64,000 bases of DNA from Acidobacteriota bacterium (lineage in GTDB: Bacteria > Acidobacteriota > Vicinamibacteria > Vicinamibacterales > UBA2999), in NCBI GenBank assembly GCA_947465645.1, contig CANIBQ010000004.1, positions 59,706 to 123,705 of the forward strand. The letters are read 5' to 3'. A program made the translations under genes and the position numbers. This document shows positions 54,012-61,813 of the stretch, piece by piece. The notes below the pieces were generated by a model. The model did not search any database and was not told the DNA's origin. It worked only from the letters and a program-made list of their open reading frames with translations. Each line of letters begins with the position of its first letter. Within the stretch, counting starts at the first letter, position 1.

Positions 54012-54403
54012 GGCTCGATTCCCATCGTCCCCGCGAACAGCTTCTTGCCGTCCGCGGCGACCACCCCATTGGTGACCGCCATCGGCTTTCCCGACCTGGC
54101 CGCAGCTCCCGAAGCCGTCACCACGTCGCCGACGGTCAGCGTGCGCTTGCCCCAGCCCGAACGCGTCAGCGAATTCGGACTGGCGAGCTCGAAGCTCCAC
54201 GAGACGACCGCCTTATCGGCGCCGACGACATCGATGAAAAACCGGGCGTGAGGGTTGGTCCACTCGATCTTGCTCACCGTGCCCTTGAGCGTCACCACTT
54301 TCTGGTCGTCGTACTCGGCCGCGGTCGAATGGTGGGCGACGGCACCCGTCTCGAAAAAGAAAACGCCGAAGCACATGACCAGCGCGCAGCCCTTCAGGCT
54401 CAT
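54008..54403 (-). CDS. DUF6152 family exported protein
   Basis: A 131-residue protein with a signal peptide cut before AHHS. 'AHHSTAAEYDDQKVVTLKGTVSKIEWTNPHARFFIDVV' is the family signature. It overlaps the next DxSGxW gene by four bases, the clearest case of the repeated DUF6152/DxSGxW pair. I infer that the two products work together outside the cytoplasm. Confidence 0.8.
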   Translation of the reverse strand: MSLKGCALVMCFGVFFFETGAVAHHSTAAEYDDQKVVTLKGTVSKIEWTNPHARFFIDVVGADKAVVSWSFELASPNSLTRSGWGKRTLTVGDVVTASGAAARSGKPMAVTNGVVAADGKKLFAGTMGIEP

Positions 54404-54480
54404 CCGGGACCTCCGCTCGGAATCAGACGTTCCGAAGCGATTGAATCCTACACTCCGCTCAGATGCGGGTAAAGGGAAAC

Positions 54481-54735
54481 TCAGGCAGGGGGGCGCGCTG
54501 CAATCCGCGCGCGCAGATCGGATTCACGCGGGGTGCCCACGAACTCCAGCGTGCCGTCAATGACGATGAACGGAGTCGAGAAGACTCCGTATTCCGCAAC
54601 CCGGTCTGCCGCGTCCAGGATGTGTATCTCGCGCACGACCAGGTCCGGGTAATCGCCAGCGACCTTCTCCACGAGGGTCCGCGCCGTGCCGCAACTCGGA
54701 CAGCCTTCGGGAGCGACGAAGATCTCGATCAGCAC
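54481..54735 (-). CDS. mini-thioredoxin (thioredoxin/glutaredoxin-like)
   Basis: An 84-residue cytoplasmic protein. 'MLIEIFVAPEGCPSCGTARTLVEKVAGDYPDLVVREIHIL' has the CPSC active site, and 'YGVFSTPFIVIDGTLEFVGTP' has the cis-Pro loop. Proteins of this size resemble archaeal-type redox glutaredoxins and thiol-redox partners of metal systems. It is the last gene of a close-packed unit, fifteen bases after the CcdA-like gene, and could supply electrons to it. Confidence 0.85.
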   Translation of the reverse strand: MLIEIFVAPEGCPSCGTARTLVEKVAGDYPDLVVREIHILDAADRVAEYGVFSTPFIVIDGTLEFVGTPRESDLRARIAARPPA

Positions 54736-54750
54736 GTCATGCGCCGGCGA

Positions 54751-55695
54751 TCACGGAAGGTTGACCAGCATTGCGTACATCAATCGCATGCCAATCAGCG
54801 TGCCGAGGCTGGTCGCCGCGACCCATGCCGCAGTCCGGTGCCACGGCGATCGCTGCTTGACGTGGTAGGCCACGACCGGCGCGACCATCATCGAGACGGT
54901 GAAGAGCGCCTCGTGGGAAATCCCGCTGTAGCCGTAAAAGATGAAAGTCCCGATGGCGATCAGCGACCAGCCGAGCGCGCGGTCGAACGCCTGCTTGTGG
55001 CGGACGACGATCTGCAGCGCATCCACGCCGCCGCGCGCGAGCATCACGATCGCCACCAGCGGCGTGGCGCGGCCGAGACCGTAGGCGGTGGCCAGCAGGA
55101 TCCCTTGTCCAGGCTCACCGGCGGCGATGAACGGGACGATGCTGAGGAACACCGGATCGGGGCAGCAGAAACCGGTGTTGCCGAGCAGCAGGCCCATGAC
55201 CAGGGCGTTGACGTGTTCGGAGCGGTGCCGGCGCGTCGCCGGCTGGAACCGGGGGGCGAAGGCCGGTACTGGAATGCGGACGAGGGAGAGTGTCGAGAGG
55301 CCGAAGACGTACGCCGCGACGCCACCGGTCAGGGAGAGATAGCGGGCGGCTTCCCTGAGGCCCAGCAGGTTGCCCGCCGCTGCGATCGCGACCCCCCAGA
55401 GTGTCTGCGTCACGGTGAGGCCGAGCCCGAAGAGAAGGGCGAGCACCAGTCCGCGCCCCGTGCTGCCGCGTTTGCAGAGCGGCACGATCCCGAGGACTAC
55501 CGGAAAGCGGCACGGCGTCAGCAACATCGCCATGCCCCCCGCGTAGGTCAGCAGCAGCGTGGCGTTGCCGTGATTGCCGGTCAAGTAGGCGGCGATGCTC
55601 GCGGCGGACACGGCGAGCAGCCCCGCCGCCACCGCGAACGCGGCGCGCGACATCTGCCCGGCAGGCGCGACGACTGGCTGGGCGATCGAGCTCAT
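54751..55695 (-). CDS. CcdA/DsbD-like transmembrane electron carrier
   Basis: A 314-residue protein with about eight membrane segments. 'LLTPCRFPVVLGIVPL' and 'LLGNTGFCCPDPVFLSIVPFI' place Cys residues in the first and fourth core helices, as in CcdA and DsbD-beta, which carry reducing power from cytoplasmic thioredoxin to the periplasm. The usual PCxxP is altered (PCRFP is kept; the second site is FCCPDP). The ATG overlaps the stop of the exported HMA protein. Partner proteins in the unit fit this role: a cytoplasmic mini-thioredoxin and exported thioredoxin-like proteins. Confidence 0.8.
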   Translation of the reverse strand: MSSIAQPVVAPAGQMSRAAFAVAAGLLAVSAASIAAYLTGNHGNATLLLTYAGGMAMLLTPCRFPVVLGIVPLCKRGSTGRGLVLALLFGLGLTVTQTLWGVAIAAAGNLLGLREAARYLSLTGGVAAYVFGLSTLSLVRIPVPAFAPRFQPATRRHRSEHVNALVMGLLLGNTGFCCPDPVFLSIVPFIAAGEPGQGILLATAYGLGRATPLVAIVMLARGGVDALQIVVRHKQAFDRALGWSLIAIGTFIFYGYSGISHEALFTVSMMVAPVVAYHVKQRSPWHRTAAWVAATSLGTLIGMRLMYAMLVNLP

Positions 55696-56189
55696 GACGG
55701 TTCCACGCCGGTCAACTCGAGCTCCACGTCAGCGGCATCCGACGACACCACACGCCCCCGCAGGCGTACGCGCCTTCCGGCCAGGGTGCCCAGCTTTGCC
55801 GCGTCGCGCACGGCGAACGCCTGCGCGTGCCCGGCGGGGCGCAACTGGTAGCGTGCGCCGTCGCGCTGCAGCGCGCCGCGAAGCCGGAGCTCGATGACAC
55901 GGAGGATCTGCCCGGTGCTGTCGACCGCCGCGCGGAGATGCGCGGGCGCCACGGTCGCCCCCGGCTTCAGGCGGATGGTCGCGGTCTGCGAGGACAGGAC
56001 GACCTTCACGGCCGCGACGCCGTCCACGCGCCTGAGCGCGCGTTCGAGCCCTGCCGCACACAGGTTGCAGGTCATGCCCTCGACGGTAACCTTGACCTCT
56101 TCGACCTGAGCGCCGGCATCCGGGACAGCCACGGACAGCTCGAACGCCAGCGCGAGTGCCGTGACCAGAACCAGGGCGCGACCGGGCAT
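55692..56189 (-). CDS. exported heavy-metal-associated (HMA) domain protein
   Basis: A 165-residue protein from ATG 56189, with a signal peptide ending near DAGAQ. 'VKVTVEGMTCNLCAAGLERALRRVDGVAAVKVVLSSQTATIRLKPGATV' is a complete HMA domain with the CNLC metal site. A C-terminal beta part (YQLRPAGHAQAFAVRDAAKLGTLAGRRVRLRGRVV) is like an OB-fold. HMA domains carry Cu, Hg, Zn or Cd; being exported, it would act in the periplasm, where its Cys pair must be kept reduced. The neighbouring CcdA-like and thioredoxin genes would serve that. Confidence 0.85.
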   Translation of the reverse strand: MPGRALVLVTALALAFELSVAVPDAGAQVEEVKVTVEGMTCNLCAAGLERALRRVDGVAAVKVVLSSQTATIRLKPGATVAPAHLRAAVDSTGQILRVIELRLRGALQRDGARYQLRPAGHAQAFAVRDAAKLGTLAGRRVRLRGRVVSSDAADVELELTGVEPS

Positions 56190-56200
56190 GAAGTACCCCT

Positions 56201-56917
56201 TTAAGAAGATGGCGTCGTGAGCTGCTGCCGCCGGGTCTCGTGGTACTCCCTCAGCTGGGCATTGGCGGAGCTGATTGTACCCGCGGTTTCCGCCAGCCTG
56301 GCGAGGTCCCGTCCGGGCACCGCCGCGTACAGCTCGCCTTCCTCCACCCCGGTGTAGACACGGTTGCCGACGCAGCCGGTGCTGGCCACCATCCCGTGCC
56401 CCAACGCCGCGGGCAGCGCCATGCACGTCGGACGACCGAGCGTGTTGAGGTTCGAGGCGACACCCGCGCGCGTCGCCGCTTCCTGCAGCAGCATCACCCG
56501 CGCGGCGGGCCCCCAGAAGAGGACCACGTCGGGGTCCACGGGCGTGTCTCCAAGCGGAGCATAGACCACAGCGCCGGGTGTCCTGGGCAGCACCGGGATG
56601 CCCGGCACTTCTTCCATCCGCACGTAGCCGATGCCGGTCATGAAGCCGAGCGTATCCTCGAGCTCCCTGGCCCGTTCCGGCGGGAGCGGGATGTTGTGGG
56701 TGTAGGAACCGATCGCGCAGTTGTAGTGATCGCTCGGCACGGTGTAGAAGGTGCGTCCCTCAGACGCGAGCTTCCAGAAGGCGCAGCCCGAGGGCGACGT
56801 CCCGGAAAACGCCGTCACCCCAGGCGGAGGGGCGTCGCGGAAGGCGATCGCGATCGGGCGGCGCGTGAGTCCCAGGTCCGACGACAGCTGTGTTTCCAGT
56901 CGACGATAGTCGGTCAT
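56201..56917 (-). CDS. DUF169 family protein
   Basis: A 238-residue protein. 'LGLTRRPIAIAF', 'SGCAFWKLASEGRTFYTVPSDHYNCAIGSYTHNIPLP', 'VVYAPLGDTPVDPDVVLFWGPAARVMLLQEAA' and 'GRPTCMALPAALGHGMVASTGCVGNRVYTGV' are the DUF169 pattern. Four or more conserved Cys (Gly-Cys, Asn-Cys, Pro-Thr-Cys, Thr-Gly-Cys) suggest metal or cofactor binding. No signal peptide is seen, so it is cytoplasmic. The start overlaps the stop of the upstream thioredoxin-like gene by four bases. Function unknown. Confidence 0.85.
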   Translation of the reverse strand: MTDYRRLETQLSSDLGLTRRPIAIAFRDAPPPGVTAFSGTSPSGCAFWKLASEGRTFYTVPSDHYNCAIGSYTHNIPLPPERARELEDTLGFMTGIGYVRMEEVPGIPVLPRTPGAVVYAPLGDTPVDPDVVLFWGPAARVMLLQEAATRAGVASNLNTLGRPTCMALPAALGHGMVASTGCVGNRVYTGVEEGELYAAVPGRDLARLAETAGTISSANAQLREYHETRRQQLTTPSS

Positions 56918-57654
56918 TTCGTTTCCTCTTCAAGTGCTCGCGCCTTCGCGAGATCCGAGGTCCACTGCACGCGGGATGCGCTCGCCGGAAATTCCTTGAG
57001 GCACCTCTGGAACACGGCCGCGGCCCTCTTTCCCTCTTTGACCTCGAGATAGTTCGCCCCCATGTTCGCCAGGATCACTTCGCGCTTGACCCGATCGGCC
57101 TTCGCTTCCCGCCGCTGCAGGGCCCTGGCGTAGTAGTCGTTGCTGGTGCGATAGAGGCTGGCGGCGCGCAGCGTCCGGCCCATCTCGACCAGCGCCTCGA
57201 AGTTGTCCTTGTTGATCGCGAGCACCCGGGTGAGGCCGTTGAAGACGCTCACGTCGTGGGGCAACGACTTGAGCAGCGCGCTGAACGGCCTGACGTCGAG
57301 AAAGCCGGAGTGCCGGAAGATCTCGCCGCCGTACGAGTCGGTGACGATCAGCATCGGCAGCGCGCCGATGTTGTACTTCTTGGCGAGATCGGTCCTGTGG
57401 TCGGCGTCGACCCGGACCAGGACGAAGGGCGCGGCCGCGGCGGCGAACTCGGCGGTCGGGTAGACGTCCTTCTCCATCACGTTGCAGGCGGCGCACCAGT
57501 CGGCCCAGAAGTCCACCAGCAGCGGCTTGTTGAACTCTTTCGCGGCAGCGGTACCCTCCTCGATCGTCTTGAACCAGCGCACCTCGGCGCTCGCCGGCGC
57601 AGCGACGATGAGACCGGCAACGGCGAGCGCGGTCAACCGTTTCACACTCCACAT
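56914..57654 (-). CDS. exported thioredoxin-like protein with TPR-type tail
   Basis: A 246-residue protein with a signal peptide ending near ASAEV. 'KPLLVDFWADWCAACNVMEKDVY' has the CAAC redox site, as in the C-terminal domain of DsbD, and 'YNIGALPMLIVTDSYGGEI' the cis-Pro loop. Residues about 140-240 are helical and TPR-like (NFEALVEMGRTLRAASLYRTSNDYYARAL). I choose ATG 57654, eight bases after GGAG; ATG 57666, which overlaps the upstream stop (TGATG), is also possible. It could take electrons from the CcdA-like protein. Confidence 0.85.
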   Translation of the reverse strand: MWSVKRLTALAVAGLIVAAPASAEVRWFKTIEEGTAAAKEFNKPLLVDFWADWCAACNVMEKDVYPTAEFAAAAAPFVLVRVDADHRTDLAKKYNIGALPMLIVTDSYGGEIFRHSGFLDVRPFSALLKSLPHDVSVFNGLTRVLAINKDNFEALVEMGRTLRAASLYRTSNDYYARALQRREAKADRVKREVILANMGANYLEVKEGKRAAAVFQRCLKEFPASASRVQWTSDLAKARALEEETK

Positions 57655-57665
57655 ACGAGCTCCCA

Positions 57666-58247
57666 TCAATCAAGCAGCGCGACGTGCCGCAGCAGCTCTT
57701 TACGAGTGTCCAGGATCGTTCGTCCCCACGAGATCGGCTCACCGGGCGTCGCGTCCCAGGTCGCGTCCGGTCCGTACAGGTAGTACGCATCCCACTGGAT
57801 CGGCCCCTTGTAGTCCGAGGGCACGTGGGCCTTGAACCAGCGTCCGGTCGTTTTCGGCTGGTCCCAGAGATGCTGAACCCGGGTGTCCGGCATGATTCTC
57901 TTCGCCGCCGGAAACGCCTTCGGACTGTCACCCGGATACATCTCGTACCAGATGGCATAGACCCGGATCTTCAGGTCCGGGTACTGGTCGAGCACCTCGG
58001 TCTGCACCCAGTCGGCGCCGCCGACGCACGCGGGGCAGGTCGGCGACGTCAGCAGGATCAACCGCGGCACGCCGCGATCGCGGTTGAAGCTTTCCTTGAG
58101 GAGCTCGAACGCGGCCCGGTCGGCCGCGCCCGCGAACGTCAGGCCCAGGCAAACGAACAAGACGATGGCCACGGAGGCACGAAGACACGGAGGAATATTT
58201 GGGTTTCTCCGTGACTCCGTGACTCCGTGGCCGGTGGTCAGACGCAT
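57666..58247 (-). CDS. exported thioredoxin-fold protein
   Basis: A 193-residue protein. After a hydrophobic segment (VAIVLFVCLGLTFAGA) comes 'VPRLILLTSPTCPACVGGADWV' with a CPAC site, then a thioredoxin-like beta strand (LKIRVYAIWYEMYPGD). The start is unsure: ATG 58247 lies two bases after the TonB receptor stop, favouring coupling, but makes residues 7-28 out of a seven/eight-base repeat array. GTG 58172 would avoid the repeat but leaves no charged residues before the signal helix. Confidence 0.72.
   Translation of the reverse strand: MRLTTGHGVTESRRNPNIPPCLRASVAIVLFVCLGLTFAGAADRAAFELLKESFNRDRGVPRLILLTSPTCPACVGGADWVQTEVLDQYPDLKIRVYAIWYEMYPGDSPKAFPAAKRIMPDTRVQHLWDQPKTTGRWFKAHVPSDYKGPIQWDAYYLYGPDATWDATPGEPISWGRTILDTRKELLRHVALLD
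58167..58232. repeat. mirrored repeat array at the start of the thioredoxin-fold gene
   Basis: GGCCACGGAG (58167-58176) and CTCCGTGGCC (58223-58232) are exact complements. Between them lie ACGAAG and ACACGGAG on the left and CTCCGTGA repeated in eight-base steps on the right. Confidence 0.7.
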
Positions 58248-58249
58248 TT

Positions 58250-61240
58250 TTAGAACCCGAAGCGGACGCCGAACTGCAGGGTTCGGGGATCGCCCGCCGT
58301 GTTGCCGTTGGTCGCGATGTAGCTGCCCGCGGCGTCCGTGTATTGCATGAAGGTCGCGGGCACGGTGCCGGTGCCTGGGCCGTAGACCATCTGCGACGCG
58401 CCCAGCAGCACGTTCGAGTAGTTGAACAGGTTGAACGCTTCCATCGACAGCGACACGGTGCCCCGCGACAGGATGAAGTTCTTCTGCACGCGAAGCGTGA
58501 CGTCCCTGAACCCGGCGTTGCGGAAGCTGTTCCGCTTGAACATCACGCCGTCGACGATCGGCCGATCATTCGTCTGGCCGTCGTTGTTCAGATCGGTCGT
58601 CCCGGCGCGAGCCGTAAACGGCCGCCCGGACGCGAACCTCATCGACGAGGCGACGTCAAGGCCCAGCGGCAGGCTGTAGTTGACGTTGCCAATAAATACG
58701 TGCGGCTCGTCGATGTTCGAGTAGTTGTACTCGCTGCCGATGTCGTTCACGTCGGCGTACGCAATGCCGCTGAACCCACGCTCGATGTCGTCGTACGAGT
58801 AGTTCCACGACCGCGTGTAATACAGGTCCACGGTGTAGCGGACGCGGCGGACGTTCACGGCCGCGGTCAACCCGCGGTAGAGCGAGCGGCCGGCGGCTTC
58901 TGTGACCTGCACCTTGGAGAATTTGGGGCCGAACGGCCGCACCGTAGCCGCCGACGTCGGCGTCGCCGGCGAGTTGTAGCGTCGTCGTCCGGTCGCATCC
59001 ACCCAGAAGTCGCCCAGGTTCACGTCCCGCTGCCGCGCCACCTGCGTGGTCGCGGTTTGCGAATAGGTGACGTTGGCCGCGATGCCGCTGGCCACCTGCC
59101 GCTCGACGGCAAGCTGCCACTGCGCCGCGCGCGGGTTCCTGAACGCCGGGTCGAAGTAATACGGCGCGAGGTTATTGGCGCTGCCCGGTGCCCCGAACAG
59201 CTGGTACATCTGCGCGGGCGTGAACGTCGGCAGGTTGCCGAGCGGTGCGGTCGCGAGATCCACCCCAATTGTGCGGAATGCGTTGCGTAGCGCTGTCGGG
59301 TCGGTCACCGACACGGCGAACGCGCCTTCCGGATTCCCGCCGTTGAGCAGGATCGACTGCGCGAAGAAGGACATGTAGGTCGGCGCATAAAACAGACCCG
59401 TGCCGCCGCGCACGATGGTTTTCGCATTCCGGTTCACGTCCCACGCGAACCCGAGCCGCGGCGCGATCATGCGCGTGTCATCCGGGATGGAGGTCGCGCC
59501 CGGGAAGCGGTTCTGCGGCTCGGTCGCCGGCGCGTAGTCCGGATTCCACTGCGCGTCGTAGCGGAGCCCGGGCGTGAGGGTCAGCCCCGGGGCCACCCGC
59601 CAGTCATCCTGCACGTAGAAGGCGGCCTGGTTGATGGTCAGATTCACTTCCCCGTCGCCGGTGAACTGCACGTACGACGTCGGCGTGCGGCTCTCCCAAT
59701 TGGCGAGACTGCTGAACGCATACGCGCCGTTGAACTGCTGGTTGTACAGCGCGTGCCCGGCGATCCGGAGGAAGTCGGCGCCGAATTTGGTCGTATGCGC
59801 CCCGGTGACGATCGAGAAATTGTCCGCGAGGTGATAGCGGTTGTCTTCCGACGCAAAGCCAACCGTGCCCCACGAGCCCGACGACGGTGGGCCGTAGATC
59901 CCGAGGTTGCCGACGGTCACCTGCGGTCCTTCGCCCTGGTAGGTGCGCGGGCGAATCTCTCGCGAGAACTGCACGCGCAGCTCGTTCACGTGGCGGTTCG
60001 ACAGGACCGACGTCCACTGTGCCAGGCTCGTGTAATTCGACGACGGCTGAATCAGCTGATTTGATCGCGCGCTCGTCGTCGTCGATGCGATGCCGAGTCC
60101 CGTTTGCAGCGCGTTCGCGCCTGGAGAATTGGTGGACACCGTACGGGTGAAGTCGAAGCGGCCCAGCAGCGTGTTCGTATCCGAGAGGCGATGATCGATG
60201 CGGTTGATCACCGACCGGCCGTCGCTCACCGCCTGCAGGGCTTCTTCGGGTGCGATCGCGAGAAGCGCGCGCGCGGCGGCGGCATTGCGATCGAGGCCGG
60301 CATACACGACGTCGACGCCCTTGCTGCCTTCCTGGAGCTCGGCGGAGCTGAAAAAGAACGTGCGACCGGGCTGAATGGGACCGCCGACCGAGCCTCCAAA
60401 CTGGTGGATGGAGGCCACCGGCTGCCGGCCGAACGCATCCTTCGACGCCAGGCCTCCGTCGCGGCCAAGGTAAAACGACGTCCCCCGCACCGCGTTGGTG
60501 CCCGAGCGCGTTGAGAGGGTGATCAATCCGCCCGTCGAGCGGCCGAACTCCGACGAGAACGTGTTGCGCACGACCTGGATCTCCTGGAGCGCCTCGAACC
60601 CAAATGAGGGCGCCGACGAGGAACGACTGCGGATGCCGCACGACCAGGTGCTGTTGTAGTCGCCGCCGTCGATCAGCAGGTTCGAGTAAATCCCTTTCTG
60701 CCCCGACACCGAGAAGCCGCTGCACTCGGGCTCGATCAGCGTCGTTGGCGTCTGCGTGACCATGTTCTGGATGCGCCGGCCGTTGGAGGGCAGGTTGTGG
60801 ATCTGAAAGTCGGTCAGCACCGACTTCGGAGAGGACCGCCCTGGCTCGGTCGTCTCGCCGGCCACCACCAGCGTCGTCGCCGTCACGGGCCGGACGCTCA
60901 TGTCGAAGTCGGCGGAGACGGCGCTGCCGAGGGTCAGGTAGACGCGCTGCGTCGCGGCCTCGAGCCCGGGCGCGTTCACCACCACCTCGTACGGGCCGAG
61001 CGGCAACTGCGTGACGGCATATCGTCCGGCGCCGTCGGTCACGGTGGTGCGCTCGTAGTTGGTGTCGGCGTTGCGGACGAGGACGGTCACGTCCGGGATG
61101 GCCGCCTTCGAGGGGTCGAGCACCTGGCCGGTGATCTGACCGCTGTTGGCGGCCGACTGCGCCTCGATGGGCGTGGTGAGCGGGCCGGCGAACAGCGCGA
61201 GCCCGAGAGCGAGACGTACAACGACACCAATAGCTGGCAT
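58250..61240 (-). CDS. TonB-dependent receptor with N-terminal carboxypeptidase-regulatory domain (Oar-like)
   Basis: A 996-residue outer-membrane protein with ribosome site GGAGGACC and a signal peptide. Residues about 32-115 are a CnaB-like domain ('SGQITGQVLDPSKAAIPDVTVLVRNADTNYERTTVTDGAGRYAVTQLPLGPYEVVV'). The plug follows ('IHNLPSNGRRIQNMVTQTPTTLIEPECSGFSVSGQKG', 'QEIQVVRNTFSSEFGRSTGGLITLSTRSG'). The rest is a 22-strand-type barrel ending in Phe (FGVRFGF). It imports a large or scarce ligand with TonB energy. It is in line with the thiol-redox and metal genes downstream, two bases from the next start. Confidence 0.92.
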   Translation of the reverse strand: MPAIGVVVRLALGLALFAGPLTTPIEAQSAANSGQITGQVLDPSKAAIPDVTVLVRNADTNYERTTVTDGAGRYAVTQLPLGPYEVVVNAPGLEAATQRVYLTLGSAVSADFDMSVRPVTATTLVVAGETTEPGRSSPKSVLTDFQIHNLPSNGRRIQNMVTQTPTTLIEPECSGFSVSGQKGIYSNLLIDGGDYNSTWSCGIRSRSSSAPSFGFEALQEIQVVRNTFSSEFGRSTGGLITLSTRSGTNAVRGTSFYLGRDGGLASKDAFGRQPVASIHQFGGSVGGPIQPGRTFFFSSAELQEGSKGVDVVYAGLDRNAAAARALLAIAPEEALQAVSDGRSVINRIDHRLSDTNTLLGRFDFTRTVSTNSPGANALQTGLGIASTTTSARSNQLIQPSSNYTSLAQWTSVLSNRHVNELRVQFSREIRPRTYQGEGPQVTVGNLGIYGPPSSGSWGTVGFASEDNRYHLADNFSIVTGAHTTKFGADFLRIAGHALYNQQFNGAYAFSSLANWESRTPTSYVQFTGDGEVNLTINQAAFYVQDDWRVAPGLTLTPGLRYDAQWNPDYAPATEPQNRFPGATSIPDDTRMIAPRLGFAWDVNRNAKTIVRGGTGLFYAPTYMSFFAQSILLNGGNPEGAFAVSVTDPTALRNAFRTIGVDLATAPLGNLPTFTPAQMYQLFGAPGSANNLAPYYFDPAFRNPRAAQWQLAVERQVASGIAANVTYSQTATTQVARQRDVNLGDFWVDATGRRRYNSPATPTSAATVRPFGPKFSKVQVTEAAGRSLYRGLTAAVNVRRVRYTVDLYYTRSWNYSYDDIERGFSGIAYADVNDIGSEYNYSNIDEPHVFIGNVNYSLPLGLDVASSMRFASGRPFTARAGTTDLNNDGQTNDRPIVDGVMFKRNSFRNAGFRDVTLRVQKNFILSRGTVSLSMEAFNLFNYSNVLLGASQMVYGPGTGTVPATFMQYTDAAGSYIATNGNTAGDPRTLQFGVRFGF

Positions 61241-61299
61241 GAGCGGTCCTCCGACCTCTAGAAGAACTGGAAGCCTCGGAGCGCGTCCGAGGATGTGGC

Positions 61300-61710
61300 T
61301 CAGAAAGCCTGAGGCTTTGGAGGAGGCGCGAGGTGAGCCAGTTCCGGCTCGAGGTGGAATCGCGAGGGATCGGCGTAGACGGCGGCCACTGCCTGCGGGA
61401 CCTGCAGCGGGTCTGCGGGCCGCGACACCGCGACGCCCGCGAAGACGCTGCTGACGAACGAGGAGTCGGGCGACAGCGCGCAGTCCGATTCGTTTTCCGA
61501 ACTACTGGAAGGCGCGCTCCGGGCAGTCGCAGGCTTGTGCAGCGGACAGAGGCGCTCGCATTCGGAGCCTGTTTCGGTCTGCGCAACAGGGGACGTCGAG
61601 CCCGGATCCGCGGGCGAATCGATGCAGATCACCCGCATGCCGCTGAACGGCATGACGGCGATGAGCGCCGAGAGGACGAGCGTCCGCCTGCAGGGAATAC
61701 CCAAGGGCAT
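61300..61710 (-). CDS. small exported Cys/His-containing protein
   Basis: A 136-residue protein from ATG 61710 with AAGG upstream (a GTG two codons before is possible). The N-terminus is a signal peptide ending near FSGMRVI. 'SECERLCPLHKP' holds a CxxxCxxH group, and a further Cys follows in 'SDCALSPDSS'. The end is Pro-rich (HLEPELAHLAPPPKPQAF). It lies 59 bases upstream of the TonB receptor in the same direction. I recognise no family; by position and residues it could bind a metal ion outside the cytoplasm. Confidence 0.6.
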   Translation of the reverse strand: MPLGIPCRRTLVLSALIAVMPFSGMRVICIDSPADPGSTSPVAQTETGSECERLCPLHKPATARSAPSSSSENESDCALSPDSSFVSSVFAGVAVSRPADPLQVPQAVAAVYADPSRFHLEPELAHLAPPPKPQAF

Positions 61711-61813
61711 GGGCACCTTAAGCCGGGCGATTTAGGTTGTCAAGGTCGCCCCGGGTAGAATCCTCCCCGACACCCCTGCACCGCGTGTCCTCTCTTCTGT
61801 GAAAGGCACCCTC

